DNA of 41,559 bases from Branchiostoma floridae (taxonomy: Eukaryota > Chordata > Leptocardii > Amphioxiformes > Branchiostomatidae). Positions 32,244 through 39,319 of this stretch are shown here, piece by piece. Below the pieces are notes generated by a model. That model saw nothing but the letters and a program-made list of their open reading frames with translations, made no database searches and was not told where the DNA came from. Position 1 is the first letter of the stretch. The number at the start of each line of letters is the position of its first letter. The stretch lies in assembly GCF_000003815.2 (NCBI RefSeq), contig NC_049986.1:18179255-18220813 (forward strand). Reading direction: 5' to 3'. The position numbers and the translations under genes were made by a program.

Positions 32244-32438
32244 TACTATTGTGTTACCCGCCAGCCTTGTTGAAGGCTCTGATATCACGGTTTTCTCCCT
32301 CTCCAGGACAAAGCCGCCATGGATGTCGAGATGTCTCCTGCCGTCACTAAGCTCCTACCGACTGACGAGGGGATCAAGATTCAAGACTCCAATGACAATC
32401 ACAGTCAGACTACGATCGAAAATATCACCAATATATGA
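21712..32438 (+). CDS. SLC5A8-like: SLC5A8/SLC5A12-like sodium-coupled monocarboxylate transporter, 14 coding exons (gene-level entry)
   Basis: Coding exons: 21712-21855, 22424-22624, 24109-24174, 24365-24416, 24726-24793, 25271-25425, 26209-26349, 27101-27230, 27572-27773, 28472-28626, 29183-29406, 30490-30590, 31545-31666, 32307-32438. Every junction is GT-AG with matching phase; the sum is 1893 nt, 630 residues plus stop, close to the roughly 610-residue vertebrate proteins. Family hallmarks seen: WDYVVF in the first membrane helix, [13 protein letters not shown] at the start of exon 6, NQAQVQRY in exon 7, [15 protein letters not shown] in exon 9, and extracellular N-glycosylation sequons in exon 11. 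SLC5 proteins are plasma-membrane symporters with a LeuT-like fold; the SLC5A8/A12 branch moves lactate, short-chain fatty acids and similar anions with Na+. The related branches SLC5A5 (iodide) and SLC5A6 (vitamins) cannot be excluded by eye, so the substrate is inferred. The protein ends T-N-I, a class I PDZ-type tail. Confidence 0.93.
22241..22274 (-). ncRNA. Hammerhead-like core, Penelope-type retroelement fragment
   Basis: On the minus strand CTGAGGA, an imperfect stem (tgtc...ggca), GAAACG. It lies in intron 1, next to the tail gcaattagcccacgggcaagaatttgcaataaac (about 22183-22217). Confidence 0.4.
22424..22624 (+). CDS. SLC5A8-like: SLC5A8-like exon 2 (residues 49-115, TM2-TM3 region)
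   Basis: Acceptor tatcttccag, donor GAG|GTTTGT (weaker than the others), phase 0 on both sides, 67 codons. It contains the helix with [16 protein letters not shown], matching the family pattern A-x-T-V-L-G-x-P-x-E-x-Y, then a second hydrophobic helix and the GLTSTYE ending that precedes YLEIRF in all SLC5A5/6/8/12 proteins. Confidence 0.93.
22645..23095. repeat. Imperfect inverted repeat in intron 2
   Basis: Arms about 22652-22733 and 23005-23092 share taaactttcttccaacac and gtcgccttcttca in opposite orientation. The loop contains a gcaattagcc-tcgggcatg...gcaaataaa tail like those at 22183 and 37948. Confidence 0.75.
23150..23400 (+). mobile_element. tRNA-derived SINE in intron 2
   Basis: Polymerase III B box GGTTCGAATCC at 23203-23213, with an A-box-like stretch about 50 bp upstream. 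The body reads gttgtgtctttgggaaaggcc...ggttagggacctc, a layout common in deuterostome SINEs. It does not fold as a full tRNA. Confidence 0.72.
23740..23798. repeat. Perfect 29-bp-arm palindrome with 1-nt spacer
   Basis: gtgaaacagaacaactaaag... at 23740-23768 is followed by one C and then its exact inverse 23770-23798. Confidence 0.95.
24109..24174 (+). CDS. SLC5A8-like: SLC5A8-like exon 3 (residues 116-137)
   Basis: A 66-bp exon, found by looking for the family continuation YLExRF after exon 2. Acceptor catgtccag, donor ATG|GTCAGT, phase 0. It reads [18 protein letters not shown]..., directly matching the conserved cytoplasmic loop and helix start of SLC5A8/12. Confidence 0.92.
24365..24416 (+). 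CDS. SLC5A8-like: SLC5A8-like exon 4 (residues 138-154)
   Basis: A 52-bp exon. Acceptor ttctgtag, donor GCAG|GTGAGT, leaving phase 1. It encodes [17 protein letters not shown], matching the family stretch ending in YAPALALN. Confidence 0.92.
24726..24793 (+). CDS. SLC5A8-like: SLC5A8-like exon 5 (residues 155-177)
   Basis: A 68-bp exon entered in phase 1 and left in phase 0. Acceptor catttgcag, donor CTG|GTGAGT. It encodes [20 protein letters not shown], the family helix VTG-x-x-LWGAV...CTFY that runs into the GG-x-KAV motif of exon 6. Confidence 0.93.
24861..24988. mobile_element. Foldback MITE in intron 5 (type 1 interior)
   Basis: caagcagaggttggtggaaaaa ... tttttccaccaacctctgtttggagag. 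The interior matches 32-170 (gtttttttatcgaccgacctt). The flanks tttTacct and tttCacct suggest a degenerate 8-9-bp duplication. Confidence 0.82.
25114..25197 (+). pseudogene. Truncated tandem duplicate of SLC5A8-like exon 6
   Basis: These 84 bases match the first 84 bases of exon 6 (25271-25354) with one visible difference (gacGgac versus gacCgac). The copy has its own good acceptor (tattcacttccag at 25113) but loses homology after the IIQG codons and has no strong donor. Reading through it would shift the frame, because the two copies are 157 bases apart. The 73 bases between the copies include sequence resembling a dispersed repeat at about 39408-39470. It may be a recent partial duplication, or two haplotypes joined in assembly. 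Confidence 0.9.
25271..25425 (+). CDS. SLC5A8-like: SLC5A8-like exon 6, functional copy (residues 178-228)
   Basis: Acceptor gctattttacag, donor TTCAA|GTAAGA, phase 0 in and phase 2 out. It encodes the SSF-family motif [13 protein letters not shown] followed by a hydrophobic helix ([14 protein letters not shown]) and a hydrophilic tail ending LEFF. This copy, not the upstream one, carries the whole exon and a donor whose phase fits exon 7 (AA + T = Asn). See the separate entry for the truncated upstream duplicate. Confidence 0.93.
25541..25704. mobile_element. MITE in intron 6, TIR TRATCTCYAAGCAG, 9-bp TSD
   Basis: The left end taatctccaagcag and the right end ctgcttagagatca are inverted. 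The flanks gccatacac and cccatacac match at 8 of 9. Internally gatagtatcaaaggctggc pairs loosely with the right half. Confidence 0.78.
26209..26349 (+). CDS. SLC5A8-like: SLC5A8-like exon 7 (residues 229-275, QVQRY motif)
   Basis: Acceptor ccgactgcag, donor CAAGT|GTGAGT, phase 2 in and out. It encodes [18 protein letters not shown], an amphipathic entry and a membrane helix, then [20 protein letters not shown]-x-x-V-Q-R-Y is a hallmark of the sodium:solute symporter family and lies in the intracellular loop after that helix. Confidence 0.93.
26385..26552. mobile_element. Foldback MITE in intron 7 with perfect 9-bp TSD
   Basis: TATTTGACG flanks both sides (26376-26384, 26553-26561). Arms (ctccaagtaaatcctacggtagc and inverse) pair over about 45 bp, with an inner hairpin gagtgttcattg / caatgaacactc. 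Related to 25541-25704. Confidence 0.88.
26770..26950 (+). mobile_element. Degraded tRNA-derived SINE in intron 7
   Basis: A-box-like gagtggctagtctgg and a degenerate B box ggtttgatttcc about 35 bp on, then ttcactcagccagg and a gacgtcaaaggc body. Weaker than the intron 2 copy. Confidence 0.45.
27101..27230 (+). CDS. SLC5A8-like: SLC5A8-like exon 8 (residues 276-319)
   Basis: Acceptor tgtgttgcag, donor CAG|GTAAGC, phase 2 in and 0 out. It encodes a long hydrophobic helix ([20 protein letters not shown]) followed by [18 protein letters not shown], matching the family pattern A-x-Y-x-x-CDP and the D-Q that begins the next helix. Confidence 0.93.
27572..27773 (+). CDS. SLC5A8-like: SLC5A8-like exon 9 (residues 320-386, Na+-site helix)
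   Basis: Acceptor tttatttacag, donor CTAG|GTAAGT, phase 0 in and 1 out. It encodes [20 protein letters not shown], a helix, then [20 protein letters not shown]. The S-T pair at residues 349-350 sits where LeuT-fold sodium symporters place the hydroxyls of the Na2 site (established for the family; the residue assignment here is by eye). EDFVKP follows, as in SLC5A8. Confidence 0.94.
27774..28471. other. SLC5A8-like intron 9
   Basis: No repeat that I can name; a C/G-rich patch near 28000-28120 only. Confidence 0.55.
28472..28626 (+). CDS. SLC5A8-like: SLC5A8-like exon 10 (residues 387-438)
   Basis: Acceptor tgttcccccag, donor TGG|GTGGGT, phase 1 in and 0 out. Two glycine-rich helices are visible: [20 protein letters not shown] and [18 protein letters not shown], ending FPCANKW. 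A cryptic donor four bases downstream (GTGTTT) would also nearly join exon 11, but it would drop three to four conserved residues, so the first donor is preferred. Confidence 0.92.
28627..29182. other. SLC5A8-like intron 10
   Basis: AT-rich, nothing recognisable. Confidence 0.55.
29183..29406 (+). CDS. SLC5A8-like: SLC5A8-like exon 11 (residues 439-512, TM plus glycosylated loop)
   Basis: The start is chosen at acceptor caatag|GGAGGT because [17 protein letters not shown] then aligns without gaps to the family helix GALVGL...LWVGIG and phase 0 is kept. A second AG at 29194-29195 would lose four residues. The loop after the helix has three N-glycosylation sequons (about N482, N486, N501) and many Thr/Ala. 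The exon ends CAGTA|GTAAGT, phase 2; the apparent TAG stop spans the splice site. Confidence 0.9.
29418..29502. repeat. (TG)n and (TTTG)n microsatellite in intron 11
   Basis: Interrupted tgtgtg run followed by tttgtttgtttgtttg. Confidence 0.85.
29704..30400 (-). mobile_element. Probable retroelement 3' region with (GA)n tail, intron 11
   Basis: Read on the minus strand, a non-coding stretch runs into aataaactattctctctctctc at 29703-29740, i.e. a polyadenylation-like signal ending in a (TC)n tail. A tacaatgtctaaaaggca direct duplication lies at about 29890 and 29930. No protein motif. Confidence 0.4.
30490..30590 (+). CDS. SLC5A8-like: SLC5A8-like exon 12 (residues 513-546)
   Basis: Acceptor ttgttttcccag, donor ACAG|GTATGT, phase 2 in and 1 out. 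It encodes [18 protein letters not shown] and a terminal hydrophobic helix ending LLVSLVTG, matching the family pattern Y-x-LSY-x-Y...SL-x-TG of the last TM helix. Confidence 0.93.
31195..31432. mobile_element. MITE in intron 12, TIR CYCCTGTCACATT, TA duplication
   Basis: ctcctgtcacatt at the left and aatgtgacagggg at the right, each flanked by TA (31193-31194, 31433-31434). Confidence 0.72.
31545..31666 (+). CDS. SLC5A8-like: SLC5A8-like exon 13 (residues 547-587)
   Basis: Acceptor gtctttacag, donor GGG|GTAAGT, phase 1 in and 0 out. It begins the cytoplasmic tail with [17 protein letters not shown], matching the family pattern of a short basic stretch followed by DPR-hydrophobic. CC and W residues follow ([10 protein letters not shown]). 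Confidence 0.9.
31820..31945. repeat. (GT)n-rich microsatellite in intron 13
   Basis: Long interrupted tgtgtgtgcgtg run. The open frames across it on both strands are low-complexity artefacts. Confidence 0.85.
32105..32241. repeat. (GT)n and (GA)n microsatellite in intron 13
   Basis: A second GT-rich block with the same flanking phrase as the first (accaaggacatacactatgtg versus accaaggacatgcaccatgtg), so the block itself looks duplicated; it ends in (ga)n. Confidence 0.85.
32307..32438 (+). CDS. SLC5A8-like: SLC5A8-like exon 14 (residues 588-630 and stop)
   Basis: Acceptor ttctccctctccag, then 43 codons and TGA at 32436-32438. It is a hydrophilic acidic cytoplasmic tail. The last three residues are T-N-I, fitting the class I PDZ-ligand pattern S/T-x-hydrophobic; vertebrate SLC5A8 also ends in a PDZ ligand. 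I see no unambiguous own polyadenylation signal close by; an AATAAA at 32847-32852 lies at the edge of a MITE. Confidence 0.87.
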   Translation, partial: DKAAMDVEMSPAVTKLLPTDEGIKIQDSNDNHSQTTIENITNI

Positions 32439-32694
32439 TGTAGCCCTGCTGTAGATATCTTGCTTTACTAGTACATATATCTATTCAGAAAGTGATGCGA
32501 ATATATCTGATGCAGTCTTTGGGAATTCGTAATACTCTCAACACACAGTGAACAAGTGTGTGTTTGTTATTCCACCCGTATTTGTTGATCGCCTATCACG
32601 GTACACGGGGCTCTTTTGATACCTTAAATTAGCGATGATGGATCAAGGACATATAGCACCACAGAACCAAGCATATTACTGCCAATAATGTCTA

Positions 32695-32848
32695 CTCTCC
32701 AAGCAGAGGTTAGGCCCCGGCTGTTTTTTTGCGTTTTTATCGGGCTTTCTATTTTGTACCGTTTTGTTGATGTCTCGCGGCCTTAGCCCGATAAAAACAC
32801 ACTAAAAAGTGCCAAAAAACGGCCAGAGCCTTACCTCTGCTTGGAGAA
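32695..32848. mobile_element. Foldback MITE downstream of the SLC5A8-like gene (type 3 interior)
   Basis: ctctccaagcagaggttaggc ... cttacctctgcttggagaa with inner tttttatcgggctttctatttt. It shares its interior with 38813-39039. Confidence 0.85.
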
Positions 32849-33231
32849 TAAAAGAAATGTCATCTAGAGCTCGCAGACTCGTCAGCCGATCGATATTCCT
32901 GCTGTGTGACAGGGTTAAGAACTATTCCTTGATTAGCCACTATGTGGCCATTATGCCCTCTTCACAACTGAATATTTTTTCTTTGTTTTTCTACCTCAGT
33001 TGTTGTAGTATTAGTTTAAGACTTAGTTGATTTACAACGTGTTCCAGTTTGATACCATATCTCACCGATCTTTATACGTCATTGTTTGAGTCCATGGAGT
33101 TTATCTTCTGAAAGAAGTTATTAGATAGAAGTTATCGTTGTTATGATTTATCTTTATTTCTCTATGGATGCTATGTGTCAATCACCAATTTGTAATATGT
33201 ATATATGTATTACAAAATAAACTGCAGTTCA

Positions 33232-33261
33232 CTGATGAAAGACAGCGGATGCTGTTTGAAA
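33232..33261 (+). ncRNA. Hammerhead-like core, Penelope-type retroelement fragment
   Basis: CTGATGA, hairpin gacagc-ggat-gctgtt, GAAAC, preceded by caaaataaactgcagttca. The canonical CUGAUGA/GAAA core is complete; no matching stem I is visible 3' of it. Confidence 0.45.
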
Positions 33262-33320
33262 CATCTACCTCAAGTGGAGACCTTGTCCGGTTGTGTGATT
33301 TGTGATTCGTAGAATCGTAA

Positions 33321-33486
33321 TAGCCTCCATAGCAAGCTCTCACAGCATTTTTCGTCTTTTGGGAGATCATTGTAAACTTTTGCTGGCCATTTCTTTTTGT
33401 ACTGGGTCGCTTGTACGGGTCGGCTATACAAGCGACAAAAAAGAAATGGCCAGCAAAAGTGTACAATGAGCCAAAAATGGAGGCTA
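33321..33486. mobile_element. Foldback MITE, TIR TAGCCTCCAT
   Basis: tagcctccat and atggaggcta bound it. The centre pairs acttttgctggccatttctt with its inverse (33376-33395 against 33441-33460). Confidence 0.78.
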
Positions 33487-34487
33487 GTACCGTTATATGT
33501 ACCTGGATATCTAATTATGTTTAGGTATCTAATTATGTTAACAGAAGGGAAGCATATCGTTTTGTTCTATTTCTTATTCTTCCGTTCAAAACAATTGAAT
33601 AAGTGACCTTAAGGCTGACACGGGTACTGGAGGTATAACAGACACCCTGTGGTATTTGATTACATAATATAGCAAGTGTCAGGACAGAGCTGGAGAGCTG
33701 GTCACCTTATATGTACGAATGTGCTTCAGTAAGAACTAGAGTTCGGGGACCTCATACCTCCATGAAATATTTATTGCTTTTTTGTGGATGGTATGTATGT
33801 TTATAGTCGGTTGTATTTGAGAGTAATGGTTATAAATGTTATGGGAAAGTAGTGGTGTATTTATTTAATGACACAGAGGATGTCCATCTGATTAGTAATT
33901 ATTAAAATGTGACACTTAATTGTGTAATGTGCGTTTAAGAGGTCGACGGCATATGGTAGCGTGGTGTTCCTTAAGCTTGATGTTTGGCATTTAAACTGTC
34001 TAAGGTTGTCAGCATTATTGAGGTTCGACTATGTGCCTCAGAGCGGTGTGGTGGGAGGAAGTTGGGAAACTCAGAAAGAAGAAGGGCCAACTTTAGTCAG
34101 ATGGTGATTTCATTTTCCACCAATATGTCATAACATCAGCTGTTCACACGGTACAAAAATGAGATGCACACTTTCCTCTGATAGCCCTACATCAACTGTA
34201 AGATGAGTACTTGGCGCCAACCCCGTCTGCTAAAAAACAAGTACCATTGGCTACGAAAGAGACAACTAACAACTGTCCCTTATCGTAACGAAATCAGAAC
34301 ATCTGTATCGCCCATAAAACTTCTGACACCCAACCCATCTAAGATGAGAGGACCTAATGGCATTTTAATCACCATGTCACTCAAATCAGCAGTACAGTAT
34401 GTGAGACATCCATACCTGTTAAGCATTACCGTTAAATGTACCTCAACTTCTTACAATTATACTTACGCTTCACATCTCCATGATATC
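33487..34487. other. Gene-free stretch
   Basis: AT-rich; a 100-codon + strand frame at 34203-34505 has no recognisable domain. Confidence 0.5.
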
Positions 34488-35170
34488 CTAAGCAGACATA
34501 AATAAAACTAATTATCATATTAAAAAAACTCACCTCACTATCTGCTTGGAGCTAAGCCCATTAACAAACACTTAAAGCACGATGCCTGTTCCAATATATC
34601 GCAGATATAGGGGGATTTCTGATATTATTACATCGATTATAACGACAGATACGGCGCCCAAAATCACATCGATTCGAGCTTTCATCACAGTCCACCAACA
34701 CAACAAGTATGAAACCAATCCATCCAGCCGTTCTTGAGTAATCTTGTACACAGACAGAGACACATAACAGAAAATATAACCTCCATGACATTTCATGGAG
34801 GTAGGTAACTACTGTGCCAACTGTTACAAATATTTCAAACAGTCCTAAGCAGACATAAATAAAACTACTGGGGATTCCCCAAACAGCTGTCACCTCACTA
34901 TCTGCTTGCAGCTAAGCCCATTAACAAACACATACAGCACGATGCCTGTACCAATATATCTCAAATATAGGGGTGATTTCTGATATTATTACGTCAATTA
35001 TAACGACAGATACGGCTCCCAAGATCTCATCGATTCGAGCTTTCATCACACCCCACCAACACAACAAGTATGAAACCAATCCATCCAGCCGTTCTTGAGT
35101 AATCATCTACACAGACAGAGACACATAACAGAAAATATAACCTCCATTCCATGACATTTCATGGAGGTAA
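34488..35170. repeat. Tandem duplication of about 360 bp, two copies
   Basis: Copy 1 starts cctaagcagacataaataaaact near 34488 and copy 2 near 34846; both continue through ctaagcccattaacaaacac and the phrase agccgttcttgagtaatc to ccatgacatttcatggaggta. Within each copy the end palindromic stretch (cctccatga / tcatggagg) forms a small hairpin. On the minus strand the text caagaacggctggatggattgg resembles repeats at 39.3-39.85 kb. Confidence 0.85.
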
Positions 35171-36252
35171 TAAACAGTCGGGGCTTTCGTAACACATTAC
35201 GCCCTCTAATGTCAATAAAATTCTTCAAACCTGTCCCGTAACCTATAGCTTCTTCTCTTTTACTATACTACCCTGAAGTAGATTAACACTTGTGGACTAA
35301 CACTAATACACAATGCTTGATATGCTCATATATTAGTCATTCCTTCTTCTGAAAAGTCTCACCTTACCTAGCAAAGTCCAAAATGAGCACTAGTACACAA
35401 GAGATAGGACAGGGTCAATTGTACGATACATATACAATATACATCTAATGGAGCAGAAGAAGTTATTGCTTGTGCCAAGCTTGTGCGAGAAAGTTCAATT
35501 GTTTTCCACTTCATTCCTCATTTTCTGATAACGTAACACCGTACCGGCTTTTGATTACATTGCATAACCCAATTTCTGGCAGCCCCTGTGTGTTTGTGGT
35601 CGGACCAAACTCACAATATACACACTACTCTCAAGAGGTTTATAACACACTAGAGCGAGTATATAAAGACAAATCAATCTTTACATGTGCAAATGGATAA
35701 GATATGGATATAATTTCCGGATATTTCGAGTGACATCCGTAACTCTCCCATTACAGAGATGTGTTAAAAAATGATCGTACCGTCCGATATCTAGCTAGCC
35801 TGATTTAATCGCGCTTCTTCTTTTAGGCCCGTCCTTAGCCTACTAGCTCCGGATAGCGGAGTTTGCGTTACACAGACATTGCGTTACATAGCGTGCCGCT
35901 GTGAATTGAAGCACTTGAGCGCAGAAAGCAAATGAACCAAGGAGCTTTTATATCGGTATAAAAGCTCCTTGAATGAACAGATGATTTTAGGGCACCCTAC
36001 TCTGAAAAGTCCAGGACTGTATTAGCCTCTTGCTCACTCGTTGTCAAGTGAGTCTGTGTGTGTGTTTGATTGTATGTCTGTCGGCTTGTCTTTGTATAGG
36101 TAGGTCTATATAAGTGTGTATCTTTATATGTGTGTCGGCGTATGCGTTCCAGGGCATCAAAGATTACGTCTGGCTCTGTGCACACCCTCACTGATATTGT
36201 GATAAGGTGTCACAAACACACGTTTGCTTTAATTAACCCAGTCTAACAAACA
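35171..36252. other. Gene-free stretch with one strong hairpin
   Basis: 35938-35971 is caaggagctttta-ta, loop tcgg, then the inverse: a 15-bp stem containing TATAAAA. Otherwise AT-rich with no gene I can support. Confidence 0.55.
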
Positions 36253-36394
36253 CGACGTCACGGGGCGACTTTGCGACATCTTGAACCAATTACAGACAGA
36301 CGTCACAACTCCGCAAAGTCACGTGATCCATTCCATCAACCATTCGTGCCCGAGGAAAGCAGGAAAGCTTCTCTGTTTGACTGTCAGAGACAAG
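36253..36394 (+). promoter_or_regulatory. Candidate promoter and 5' exon ending at a strong splice donor
   Basis: A GC-richer island has CGACGTCAC (CRE-like) at 36253, CCAAT at 36286-36290, a second GACGTCAC at about 36299, and TCACGTGA (E-box) at 36319-36326. It is followed by a short exon-like run ending CAAG|GTAAGTTG at 36394/36395. The motif cluster plus donor suggests a TATA-less promoter with a first, possibly non-coding, exon of a gene reading to the right. No later exon is found in the window. Confidence 0.35.
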
Positions 36395-38812
36395 GTAAGT
36401 TGTCCTTGTTGTGCCGTGGGCGACACTTCGATTTTTACAAAATACTAGTTTTAGTTTTTGCCCTCGTTCATTTCATACTGGCGTTCGTTCATCGATACAA
36501 AAGACGTAATGACATCAGTGATGAATTGTTTGCACAGGACTCCGGTACTCAGATAAGGGCACTGCGGATAGCACATGGCGGTATTTTCCTTGCACATGCA
36601 CAATGCGCGAAGTATTTCTGCCATTTCTACCTCCTACATTGCCCTACGCTCCATACTGCTACCTACATACTGTGCTTTTAGAACACTTTATTCCTCATCG
36701 TATGGAAGGAAACTGTAACCCTAGAGCTGTAATCTTATAAGGACTAGAGCGAACTTTCACTCAAAATTGTGTTGCGTAAGTGATGCACAGCAGTTACACA
36801 ACCGTTAGAAACCTCCCCCATTTGGGTATTTGATCAGAGCCTGAAACTAGGTCAGTCTGGAGCGTCCTAGCCTCCACCAGACCTTTCTGAGGGGGTGCGG
36901 GGATCGTAGAATTCGGCAAAAAAGCCAGGGGAGTCAGTCACATGTCAGACCACGCTGAGGTTCATGTTTCCCCTCCGGAGCGCGGCCGACCAACTCCTCT
37001 GGTAGCAAAGCTCATCTGGCAAATTATTCGCACTATTACGTAGTCAGTCTGGTAGAAACTAGTCCTAGCCTCCGTCAGGTCTTACAATACGGAGTTACGG
37101 AAAGAAGTATTCAGCAAAATTAGGGTGAAAATTGGCAAGTCCACATTTTCCCGTACGCCTAGCAAATGAAGCCCCATACCATGGTAACCATGGTAACCCC
37201 TGGCAAATACTCTCTCTATAGCCAGCGTAGTTAGTCTGGAAGAGACAGGTTAGTTGTTGCATTGCAGCGGAATTGAACGGAAAGGGACATGGGAAAAGTC
37301 GGTTATTTTAGCAACTTTAGTTGCATTACGTTTTGCGAACCAACAGGTGGTTATGTTTGGACTCTAAACTTAGATCACGAAATCGATGAGATGCAATAGA
37401 GAGAAAAACGTCCATTTTTGGACGACGCTAAAATGCAATGTTGACTTTTCGAAGCAAAAACAAACGCATAACGGTTTTATATAATATTCTATTTAGATGT
37501 GATAGGTATGGGTTTGCGTCAATGTCTCCTCCAAAAGAAACGGATGCCCCGGGAAACTTTAGCATGGACGCTATATGACGTCCGAGACTTTAGTAAGCAC
37601 TTTGCTCAGCCACTAAAGATAGAGAAGGGACGTTATAAAAAAACATCTACCAGATTAGGAGAGACAGAGAAAATATTGTGGACCGGATGCAATAGATGAA
37701 ATGTATTCGATTCGTAACTGCCCTAGCGCGAAATACTTACAACAATATTCCCAAGACCTCCAAAATACACATTTCTACTAAAATCACAAAACCCGCTAAC
37801 CAGTAAATGTGGGACTTTTCAGCATCCGCTTCCTCCAAAGAAGAAGTGAATATCCCCAGTAATGTATGTAGAAACACTAGATAGGTGTATAGAATTGACA
37901 CTTGTTTTACTGTTTTATAGCTTTCCTTTATTGCTTGTATCCTTGCAATTAGCCCACATGCATGAATTTGCAAATAAAGTTCTTAATTTCGTTAAACGTA
38001 AACTCGTGGAGAAAACCTTACCGTATGTAATGAAAACGAGCTACTGAACAATAGTTCTTCCAACTCCAAGAACCGATGTTCAACTCAGGTTTTATAACTC
38101 CAAAACTTGCCCAGGAAACTTAGAACATTTAAGAGGAGATGACCGCTCGAGGGAACTGTTACACAAGGACACATCACTGAGTACCCAGGTAATTATTGAC
38201 CCGAGCACCTTTTGCTTGCTTAGCAGGAGACTCTCGATTGTTTGGGAGTCTGAAATGCCGATCACTGTTGACTGTATCCCCCTTGTACAGAGATTGCGGA
38301 GAGTGTTGACCTACTTCAGTGGCGGATTGCCCGTTACTTGTGGTCATGTGTCAAGTACGCAGAGATACGTTGGCTCCTGTATTCTAGTGGAATTGCGTAT
38401 GTCACTTATTTCAAAGTTTATCTGCCCTTGAGTGGTCTTGTTTGGCGGGCTTGACTGTATACTCAATTCAAGTTTATGTATGAAAGAAGAAAGGCAAATA
38501 TAACATTGACGTTGACTTTGGCTTCTATTTGTTCTTCTATCTGAAGTGCTGCGACGTAAGATGAAGTAAGAGATTTCCGTTGTCTTTGTTTGACATTGAT
38601 AAATGGCTCACGTTCACGTTTGCCATCAAGTAGTCCCCTCGGATGGAGATGTGAGTATTAAATCAGGTGTGATAGGGCGGGCGGATTTATGCAAAGGTAC
38701 TCAACAAATAGCCTCTACCAGGCTCTGCGGATCGGTGGTCTAATTGTTGAAATTGGACAAATAGAGTCTATAGTACACTAGGGGGGTTAGCCGCCAGAAG
38801 AATACATTTCCT
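36395..38812. other. Stretch without recognisable exons
   Basis: Dispersed phrases of the form tagtctggtagagactag (36860, 37045, 37228; also 18928) suggest old repeat copies. A gcaattagcccacatgcatgaatttgcaaataaag tail at about 37948-37982 matches those in introns 1 and 2. ccatggtaaccatggtaac is a short local palindrome near 37180. Confidence 0.5.
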
Positions 38813-39039
38813 CACCGACAAGCAGAGGTTAGGCTCCGGCTGTTTGTTCTTTTTTTACGTTTATTTTTGGCGTTTTTATCGGACTTTCTATTTTCTTGCA
38901 ATTTTCTATTTACTTTCTATTGTCATTGTTTTGTTCCGCGGCCCTAGGAGACATCAACAAAACAGTAAAAAATAGAAAGCCCTATTAAAACGCCTAAAAC
39001 GGTTAAAAAACAGCCGGAGCATAACCTCTGCGTGGAGAG
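38813..39039. mobile_element. Foldback MITE (type 3 interior)
   Basis: caagcagaggttaggctccggctgttt ... aacagccggagcataacctctgcgtggagag. Same family as 32695-32848 but longer; the left terminus is mutated (accgacaagcag). Confidence 0.82.
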
Positions 39040-39319
39040 TAATGCAATGGGACTTCCGTTAAAAATAGATCAGTCACATCTACCTCATTGTTTAGGAAAA
39101 TGTCTTCATTAACGATAGTCAAAACATGACAGCTAACATTTTTTGTAATGTATATAATTGCAGGAAGGCGCGTAATCGGTAAAGTTTGTTTGATACAGCG
39201 GCACACTGATTTGCATGTTTTTACTACAATTATTATTTTTTGCCTTATTCCCTTCGTGAAACGAAGGGTTTGTTTTGAGTGCTGTTTTTTTGTGAGAGGG
39301 ACGTTTGTCAGCCTGATAA

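Noticed and set aside
31764-32350. Cys/Val- or Thr/His-rich open frames on both strands
   Set aside because: Low-complexity translations of GT/CA microsatellites.
32847-32852. AATAAA as the transporter polyadenylation signal
   Set aside because: It arises from the mutated right end of a MITE; possible but not supported by any downstream element I can see.
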